Positions 31,936 to 36,711 of a stretch of 36,711 nucleotides of DNA are shown here, one piece after another (within the stretch, counting starts at the first letter, position 1; each line of letters opens with the position of its first letter). The notes beneath the pieces are model-generated. The model was given only the letters and a program-made list of their open reading frames with translations. It was not told the DNA's origin and made no database searches. Made by a program: the position numbers and the translations under genes. The stretch is from JBAZCI01 sp041671025. Its GTDB lineage: Bacteria > Patescibacteriota > Patescibacteriia > UBA10025. The stretch spans positions 1 through 36,711 of the forward strand of contig JBAZCI010000009.1 in the NCBI GenBank assembly GCA_041671025.1. Direction: 5' to 3'.

Positions 31936-31941
31936 AGTATA
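31936..31941 (-). promoter_or_regulatory. -10 element for the MYG1-like gene
   Basis: TATACT on the minus strand ends 7 bases before the ATG at 31928, so the transcript would start at or next to the start codon. No convincing -35 was seen. Confidence 0.45.
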
Positions 31942-32004
31942 GCATACGCGAACTTCCAAAAATATATAGGTCACATTCACACGATAATCCCATTTATTAA
32001 TTAA

Positions 32005-32126
32005 CCCATTTCGAGTCCAAAGTCGCCTCAAGCGACTGAGGACGAGAAATCTTCACAACAGGTTAAATATATTTTTAGCTTGTATAAAGATTTCTCACTC
32101 CGCCTACGGCGGAGATTCGAAATGGG
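32005..32126. repeat. Nested inverted-repeat element (paired REP-like units)
   Basis: CCCATTTCGA (32005-32014) is the exact reverse complement of TCGAAATGGG (32117-32126), and GAGAAATCTT (32044-32053) of AAGATTTCTC (32087-32096). Between each outer and inner arm is a separate hairpin: AGTCGC/GCGACT (32021-32037) and CTCCGCC/GGCGGAG (32098-32114). Thus two inverted units with the same ends (AAGATTTCTC ... TCGAAATGGG) and different cores face each other across 33 bases. As RNA it would fold into a multi-arm junction. It resembles bacterial REP/BIME-type intergenic repeats; no other full copy is in the window. Confidence 0.8.
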
Positions 32127-32130
32127 ATAT

Positions 32131-32168
32131 TAAAAAAAACCCGGTTGCTGTAGTAAGCAAAGCCGGGT
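32131..32168 (-). terminator. Terminator of the 32209-33750 gene
   Basis: On the minus strand CCCGG...TGCT pairs with AGCA...CCGGG with a small internal bulge, followed by eight T residues. It lies 41 bases after the stop codon. Confidence 0.88.
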
Positions 32169-32208
32169 CGTGTACAAATAGTTCTAAGGGGTATGAAAGA
32201 AAAAGTTA

Positions 32209-33750
32209 CTAGCGGCTGTTGCGCTGACTGTCGACACGACTACTGTCGTTGTCATCCTGATTAGATGGGTCAGCCCGCCTGCGATCATGGATGAGAATGA
32301 GATCAACAATCTGTGCATTGGTCAGATTCGAGAAAGGTACGGTACCTTGCTTGTTGCCATTCAGAAGCATTTGCCGCTCGTTCTTGTTGTAGTAGTACCA
32401 CAACTTGGGTTCAGCCGTTATTAGTGCTTCGTACAGATTGTCGAGCGACTTCTTGCCCTTCACCATAATAGTGCAGTGACCAGTCGTCGTCCGAACCACG
32501 AGGATCGCGATCTGCTTCCGCCAATAGAAATAGCTGTTGGCGACGTTCTGATCATCTGTAACAATCACGTGTCCTTCGATCGTGTTGCGACCATCGGGAC
32601 TCGTCACCATAAACGTACGTTCCGGCCTGATCGCATTCGCGGTCTTCTTGATCTGCTCCCTTTCTTCATCAGTCAGGGGTGCAGGCTGCGGACGCTGAGC
32701 CGGACGATCCGTCTGGTGCGATTGGTTCTTAGACCGCTCGCCACGATCCGTACGAGAAACGTACGTAAACGAGGCTTGAACGATACTTATCATCTGCGAC
32801 GGTGTGACTTTTGAGGGACCTTCATGTGAGAACCGTGAACCAGACCCGTTCAATAGCTTCTCCGTCGACCCTTTGGGAGTATGATGAAACCAAACATTGA
32901 ACTCACGACTCTGTAGTACCTCGGCGAGCGCTGTTAGACTCTGGCCGCCGGTGGCAAAAATGGCGTAGTTACCGACTCTGTTGCGGGTAACCAGAATGCG
33001 AAGCGTGGAAGAATGTTCAAGCTGTTGCTTCAGGTAGAAAGCGGAAACCAACTTGTCGTCGGTGGTGATAAGATGTCCGCCGTCCTCAATCATACCGTGC
33101 TTAGCTTTGACAGGGAACAACTGAGGAACGATGATCCGCGCACGCTCTTCGGCTTGCTTCATACGCGTATCAACTTTCTCGAACTCGCCCTTAAGGACAG
33201 TTATGTGCTCCGACACATCCTTACCGGCAATCTGACCCAAAACTTCGAAGTTTCCCATAGTGAAAGGATTCTTCATGCCTTCAACCTGCTCGAGATTGGC
33301 TGCAGCAGCTGCAAAGTAGGCTTCCAGCACAGGGAAAAACAGGTCGACGATGCTCGCACGATGCTCTTCATTAGTAACGTTGTGCGAAACTTCCGGTATT
33401 CTCCTGATCAGGGTGACCAGACTGTCCGACTGGCTTTTCAGCGTTCCATGCTCGTTGTTGTGGTTCAACAATTTGATGAGATACGCTACACCCGGTATAG
33501 CCAAGACGTCTTCCGTCGAGATATACGCAGTAGCTGACTGCTTACCACTGTCCTTGTACCTGACTCGGACATCGACATCGAGAACATCTTCAGGAATGTC
33601 CTTAACTCGTTTGAATTCATCCTCAAATCGGATGATAACATCCTTCGGGTTGACCTTCAGGATAAAAATCAAGAAAATGTACAGTGCGGAGAGCTGATCC
33701 CACTTAAGGTTAAATGGGACAACTATTACGAGTTTGGAATTCGCGGTCAC
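32209..33750 (-). CDS. Modular paralog of the MYG1-like protein with a duplicated C-terminal module
   Basis: This 513-aa protein starts at a GTG with a strong ribosome-binding site (AAGGAGG, 5 bases away). Residues about 218-327 and 388-488 are two copies of one module: HLITTDD/HVIVTDD, LRILVTRNRVGNYAIF/AILVVRTTTGHCTIMV, SLTALAEVL/SLDNLYEAL, LLNG/LLNG, and PSQMISIV/NAQIVDLI. The same module occurs once in the MYG1-like neighbour. The N-terminal 150 residues resemble that protein's DHH-like part in layout but lack the Asp/His metal motifs, so it may be a non-catalytic derivative. A charged linker (330-360) separates the modules. Soluble; function unknown. Confidence 0.8.
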   Translation of the reverse strand: MTANSKLVIVVPFNLKWDQLSALYIFLIFILKVNPKDVIIRFEDEFKRVKDIPEDVLDVDVRVRYKDSGKQSATAYISTEDVLAIPGVAYLIKLLNHNNEHGTLKSQSDSLVTLIRRIPEVSHNVTNEEHRASIVDLFFPVLEAYFAAAAANLEQVEGMKNPFTMGNFEVLGQIAGKDVSEHITVLKGEFEKVDTRMKQAEERARIIVPQLFPVKAKHGMIEDGGHLITTDDKLVSAFYLKQQLEHSSTLRILVTRNRVGNYAIFATGGQSLTALAEVLQSREFNVWFHHTPKGSTEKLLNGSGSRFSHEGPSKVTPSQMISIVQASFTYVSRTDRGERSKNQSHQTDRPAQRPQPAPLTDEEREQIKKTANAIRPERTFMVTSPDGRNTIEGHVIVTDDQNVANSYFYWRKQIAILVVRTTTGHCTIMVKGKKSLDNLYEALITAEPKLWYYYNKNERQMLLNGNKQGTVPFSNLTNAQIVDLILIHDRRRADPSNQDDNDSSRVDSQRNSR

Positions 33751-33920
33751 AAAGACCTCCTTCGCTGCTCGACCTATGAAAAGGCGGCAACGGTATTCGA
33801 TGGTTGATGATTAAACCGGCAAATCTTGCGATAAGCCGATCGTTAATTTCTTTCGTTATTTACCCCTTTTCAAAGAGCACGATGTAGTCAGAAAAACCAG
33901 AAAAGCAGCAATAACTGGAC

Positions 33921-33949
33921 ATACTATCATATATACGGCGTTTTGTCAA
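33921..33949 (-). promoter_or_regulatory. Promoter of the 33750 gene with a long leader
   Basis: TTGACA (33944-33949) and TAGTAT (33921-33926) are exactly 17 bases apart. The predicted transcript would start near 33914, giving a leader of about 160 bases before the GTG at 33750. I recognise no known riboswitch in that leader. Confidence 0.7.
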
Positions 33950-33961
33950 TACTGCTGAGAT

Positions 33962-33991
33962 TTGACCAAAAACACCCCCATACCGTAGGAT
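33962..33991 (+). promoter_or_regulatory. Promoter of pgsA
   Basis: TTGACC (33962-33967) is followed after 18 bases by TAGGAT (33986-33991), about 30 bases before the predicted leader's end at the ATG (34029). It is arranged back to back with the 33750 promoter, the two -35 elements being 12 bases apart. Confidence 0.55.
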
Positions 33992-34028
33992 GCAGGCAGA
34001 TAATACTCTCCACACAGAGAGGCCAACA

Positions 34029-34544
34029 ATGCCCTTTTTCACACTGCCTAACATGCTGTCAGTGCTCCGGGTCGTTTTAGCGGCTCCTATCTGGTACCTG
34101 AACGGCAACGGAAATCACCATACGGCTTTTGCTGTATACCTCTTCGCGCTGTTTACCGATTATCTGGACGGCTCCCTGGCCCGCTCGATGAAACAGGAAA
34201 CAGACTTAGGTAAATTGCTCGATCCGCTCGCGGATAAGATTCTGCATCTGCTGATATTCTTCCAATTCCAGTCGATGTACCCTGACATTGCACCGCAGTT
34301 CATCTGCATCCTTATCCTCGCGCTGATCCTGATCGCACTCCCGGCGCTGGTGATGTTCTTTCAGATTCAGCGGAAGCTCGGCGCAAACGGATATGGCAAA
34401 GCAAAACTGGTCATTGAGGCCATTGCAGTCATTCTTCTGTTTTTGGGAAAAGTGGCTATTGCATCGATGGTGCTCTGGATTGCTGTCGGATTTGCGGTTT
34501 TGAGCATAATCGGCCATGTCATGCTCCGCGAGCAAAAAAAATAA
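34029..34544 (+). CDS. pgsA: CDP-alcohol phosphatidyltransferase (phosphatidylglycerophosphate synthase)
   Basis: The 171-aa membrane protein shows the complete CDP-alcohol phosphotransferase motif D-G-x2-A-R-x8-G-x3-D-x3-D: Asp47, Gly48, Ala51, Arg52, Gly61, Asp65 and Asp69, in DYLDGSLARS and LGKLLDPLADK. Five or six membrane helices fit the family. It would join CDP-diacylglycerol and glycerol-3-phosphate to make phosphatidylglycerol phosphate; other alcohol acceptors cannot be excluded. The ATG at 34029 has GAGAGG six bases upstream; a longer frame starts 13 codons earlier, at the -10 element, so is rejected. Single-gene transcript ending in a terminator. Confidence 0.88.
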   Translation: MPFFTLPNMLSVLRVVLAAPIWYLNGNGNHHTAFAVYLFALFTDYLDGSLARSMKQETDLGKLLDPLADKILHLLIFFQFQSMYPDIAPQFICILILALILIALPALVMFFQIQRKLGANGYGKAKLVIEAIAVILLFLGKVAIASMVLWIAVGFAVLSIIGHVMLREQKK

Positions 34545-34547
34545 CAC

Positions 34548-34578
34548 CTGCGACGATATCCATCGGCGCAGTTTTTTT
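34548..34578 (+). terminator. Terminator of pgsA
   Basis: CTGCG...CGAT pairs with ATCG...CGCAG around a four-base loop with one internal A/G mismatch, followed by seven T residues, 4 bases after the stop. Confidence 0.88.
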
Positions 34579-34590
34579 GTTCAGGAGTAT

Positions 34591-34619
34591 TTGACAACGC
34601 TTGCTGAAATATTTATCCT
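34591..34619 (+). promoter_or_regulatory. Promoter of the small membrane protein gene
   Basis: TTGACA (34591-34596) is separated by 17 bases from TATCCT (34614-34619). The ATG is at 34655, with GGAG in the leader. Confidence 0.65.
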
Positions 34620-34654
34620 AAGGAAAAAGGAAACTTTCGTTCAAGGAGAGAACG

Positions 34655-34864
34655 ATGGGAAAAACAGTTTTTTTCGGATGGGTAATCATTGTGATGGCAA
34701 TCCTCAGCTTTGCGAATGGCATGCAGTCTGCTATATCAGCATCAGAAAAAAATCGAATCGCCTGGTGCTGTGGAGGCATTGCTCTTGCCGGGATGCTCGT
34801 CATAGTTTTCCACAAAACAGTCTACCACATGTGGGTAGCCGCACATCCAGGACTCGCTGACTGA
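34655..34864 (+). CDS. Small two-helix membrane protein, 69 aa
   Basis: It begins MGKTVFFGWVIIVMAILSFANGM and has a second hydrophobic helix (about residues 36-54), with a short basic, polar loop between them (SEKNR). The ribosome-binding site (AAGGAGAG, about 7 bases upstream), promoter and terminator all support a real gene despite its size. The helices are too short for a transporter; a regulatory or small-subunit role is possible, but no family is recognised. The terminator overlaps the stop codon. Confidence 0.75.
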   Translation: MGKTVFFGWVIIVMAILSFANGMQSAISASEKNRIAWCCGGIALAGMLVIVFHKTVYHMWVAAHPGLAD

Positions 34865-34875
34865 GTCCTCTTTTT
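34849..34875 (+). terminator. Terminator overlapping the stop of the small membrane protein gene
   Basis: AGGACTC (34849-34855) pairs perfectly with GAGTCCT (34863-34869) around seven bases, followed by CTTTTT. The hairpin includes the TGA stop (34862-34864), so the last codons are coding and structural at once. The end of the opposite-strand gene (34874) is immediately adjacent. Confidence 0.85.
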
Positions 34876-36711
34876 ATTGCGTATCCGCCTCAGCAACTAT
34901 CCCCTTGCCTTTTGCATTCGGATCGCTGTCCAACTGCGTCGTGAGCAATTCCTGATTCAGATTAATCTTTTGTTCGGTGTAGGAATCACCGCCGCTTGCC
35001 TTTGCCGACTCGACAAGCATCATCACCTTGCCGCTGTCGTTTGTCGTCGGAGTGATCGATACATCGAAATACCCCTCAAGCTCGGGGAACAAGATACCGG
35101 CGCCTACGGGGATGCGATTAATTCTCCACGTAACAGCTCTCGTGGCCGCGTCGTAGCTCATCGGCTCTCCCGCAGATACCGACGTCGTCCCGGTCCAGGT
35201 GACATTTTCGGCTAAGGTCGCGGTCACTGTGACATCGGTCACTTCATTACTCGTGTTGCCGAGATTCCAAAAGATACGGTACGACGTTTTTTGTCCGACG
35301 ACCGGGGGAATCGGTCCATAGCCCACCTGCAAAAATTCGTCGTTATAGTACCGTGCCTGCGCGCGAAAAACAAATGCCGTAGCGATTTTTGTCACCGTCG
35401 TATTACTGTCCGTTGAAAATGTTTGACCCTCAAGGTCAGTTACCTTTTTTGACTCCGCTTTTGCAACCGTGGTGACAGAAAGATTCTTCTTGAGGTTTTG
35501 TTCATTAAGCGATTTGAGCAACGGGACAGAAAATGATATCTCACTTCCTTCGCCAGGTTTTACCGAAGCAAGCGAGGATACCTGGTCTTTGTTCCAGGTA
35601 ATCGACGTCCCGTCCATCTTTCCATTTTGCGGATCGACGATAAAATCCCAGTCGATTGCCGTTGACGCAAATGTGGCCGTAATGTTTACATCCTGCACTT
35701 CAACATCACCGTTATTGGTATACGAGAGGCTGTACGGAATCATACCGCCAAGTGATGCAATTCCGCCCGTCTCACTGCCACCCGCCTTGAGCGTGATGGA
35801 CAGTTCCGGCTTCAGCAATAAAATAAGCGCCGATTTTTCTACCTGAAGTCTGAACGTATTGTCGGTCTCGAGTAATCCGGCCTGAACTTTGAACTCGCGC
35901 GTTTCTCCCCCGACGCCGGCGAGCGTCCCCTTGATCGTAATCTTGCCGTCTTTACCGTTTTCAAGCTTGTCGATATCCCAGGTGTTTGTGCCCTCGCGCG
36001 GCTCCGGATCAGATGAAATAACAGAAAATGCTTCGGGAAATGTGGCGATCACCCGCACATGCTCAAGCGCACGATCGGCATCATTGCGGTAGGTAATGAC
36101 AAATGTACTCTCTTTGCCGACGCCGACACGGACCGGCGAACCGATTTCCAAGCCGAGTATGGATGACCCGACCGTAATTGTGAAGTTCGCCGACTCTTGA
36201 AAGGATGAATTGAAATTCTCGGGAATATACGCGTAGGTAAACGAAAATACTTTTTCACTGCCCACCTCGCCGATCACGGAGCCTTTGAGCGTAATCGTCG
36301 TATCATCCCCGCCTGCGATTGTACCAAGTTGCCAGACGTTGGTTTTCCCTGACTCAGGCGCCGGTTCAGCGGATGCAAAATGAAAATTTGTCGGATACAG
36401 GACCGTAAGCTCCCCGCTGTCCAGGCTGATATTTTCGCCGTTGTGGATCTTTATGGTAATAGTCTGATCGTCACCCGAGACGGCAGTCGTTTTGCCTTCA
36501 ACGGTTAACGAAATACGATCTCCCGTAAATTTGTTTTGACTTGAGTTAAAAAAATACAAGCCGGCCAACGCGGCGCCGAGCACAATGATGAGTATAATAA
36601 TAATAACCGCAAAAATTTTCTTGCGTCGGTGGGGGTCGCGCCGGACTATACGGGACATATCTGGTTTTGCGCCGTCATCTTCATATATTTCCGCGATTCT
36701 GCGCGTTGAAA
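34874..36711 (-). CDS. Large membrane-anchored surface protein with DUF11/Ig-like repeats (5' end outside window)
   Basis: The coding frame stays open through the window edge. An internal ATG at 36658 gives 594 aa, but the frame upstream (RRIAEIYEDDGAKPDMSR) has coding character and no ribosome-binding site precedes that ATG, so the true start probably lies beyond 36711. A basic tail (VRRDPHRRKK) and one long helix (FAVIIIILIIVLGAALAGLYFF) anchor it; the remaining roughly 550 residues are serial beta-sandwich repeats with DxxxTITIKIHNGENI and TITYRNDADRALEHVRV-like motifs of DUF11/CARDB type. Probable extracellular surface or S-layer-related protein; ligand unknown. Confidence 0.85.
   Translation of the reverse strand, partial: STRRIAEIYEDDGAKPDMSRIVRRDPHRRKKIFAVIIIILIIVLGAALAGLYFFNSSQNKFTGDRISLTVEGKTTAVSGDDQTITIKIHNGENISLDSGELTVLYPTNFHFASAEPAPESGKTNVWQLGTIAGGDDTTITLKGSVIGEVGSEKVFSFTYAYIPENFNSSFQESANFTITVGSSILGLEIGSPVRVGVGKESTFVITYRNDADRALEHVRVIATFPEAFSVISSDPEPREGTNTWDIDKLENGKDGKITIKGTLAGVGGETREFKVQAGLLETDNTFRLQVEKSALILLLKPELSITLKAGGSETGGIASLGGMIPYSLSYTNNGDVEVQDVNITATFASTAIDWDFIVDPQNGKMDGTSITWNKDQVSSLASVKPGEGSEISFSVPLLKSLNEQNLKKNLSVTTVAKAESKKVTDLEGQTFSTDSNTTVTKIATAFVFRAQARYYNDEFLQVGYGPIPPVVGQKTSYRIFWNLGNTSNEVTDVTVTATLAENVTWTGTTSVSAGEPMSYDAATRAVTWRINRIPVGAGILFPELEGYFDVSITPTTNDSGKVMMLVESAKASGGDSYTEQKINLNQELLTTQLDSDPNAKGKGIVAEADTQ

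Larger units (their letters stand above)
31929..32208. other. 280-base intergenic region
   Basis: It holds the -10 of the MYG1-like gene, a partial extra copy of the CCCATTT end motif (from 31989), the nested inverted-repeat element at 32005-32126 and the terminator of the 33750 gene at 32131-32168. No gene-like frame. Confidence 0.6.

Noticed and set aside
34874..36658. Complete start of the surface protein at the ATG 36658.
   Set aside because: No ribosome-binding site precedes it and the frame continues open with coding character to the window edge, so it is annotated as 5' partial.
1..36711. CRISPR array, tRNA and rRNA genes.
   Set aside because: No direct-repeat/spacer pattern, no cloverleaf with a T-loop signature and no rRNA-like stretch were recognised by eye; small RNA genes could be missed without a covariance search.

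Overview
The window reads as a chromosome fragment from an uncultivated bacterium of the Candidate Phyla Radiation (Patescibacteria, probably the Parcubacteria side). This is inferred from gene content and style: densely packed genes that often share an ATGA stop/start, a fused spermidine-synthase-like membrane protein, a korAB 2-oxoacid:ferredoxin oxidoreductase next to an ADP-forming acyl-CoA synthetase, several lineage-restricted unknowns, and normal use of TGA as a stop (so not a Gracilibacteria/SR1-type code). No rRNA, tRNA, CRISPR array, transposase or integrase was seen.

Layout. (1) 1-5198, minus: recJ, a spermidine-synthase-like membrane protein, RNase HI, an alpha/beta hydrolase and a BaiN-type flavoprotein (cut by the window edge) form one unit, fired from a promoter that shares its -35 region with a divergent unknown gene (5308-6924, plus). 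(2) 6973-20736, minus: a 13.8-kb co-directional run holding lower glycolysis and its ATP-yielding exit: two small membrane proteins, an anchored unknown, pgk, eno, two different adjacent gpmI genes, an ADP-forming acetate-CoA ligase, an unknown, a Nudix hydrolase, korA, korB and a PfkB-family kinase. Together these could take 1,3-bisphosphoglycerate to PEP, and convert pyruvate (after pyruvate kinase, not in the window) to acetyl-CoA and then acetate plus ATP and reduced ferredoxin. (3) 20998-21561, plus: a free-standing unknown with its own promoter and terminator. (4) About 23,800-30,175, minus: an AT-rich island (roughly 30-33% G+C in sampled lines against about 45-50% around it). (5) 30251-36711: a hotdog thioesterase, a MYG1/DHH-like protein and its modular paralog separated by a nested inverted-repeat element, pgsA, a small membrane protein, and a large surface protein cut by the right edge.

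The most interesting part is the island. One three-gene operon, with a consensus promoter and ATGA overlaps, encodes a LuxI/FeeM-like acyltransferase that keeps the family's core catalytic residues, a ThiF/E1-like adenylating enzyme, and a 7TM-GAF-GAF histidine kinase. The base-composition boundary falls inside the kinase gene, at the end of its 7TM sensory domain. Signal-making genes and the sensing half of the receptor are therefore AT-rich, while the kinase half looks native. That layout resembles the variable specificity cassettes of agr and comQXP and suggests a signal-synthesis/reception system that may be undescribed in this lineage. A second AT-rich operon, with its own promoter and terminator, encodes an asparaginase-fold protein with altered catalytic residues, a nucleoside-deoxyribosyltransferase-like protein fused to a ribbon-helix-helix tail, and a second 7TM-GAF protein without a kinase whose 7TM domain is co-linear with that of the histidine kinase. 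All functional statements are inferences from sequence only.
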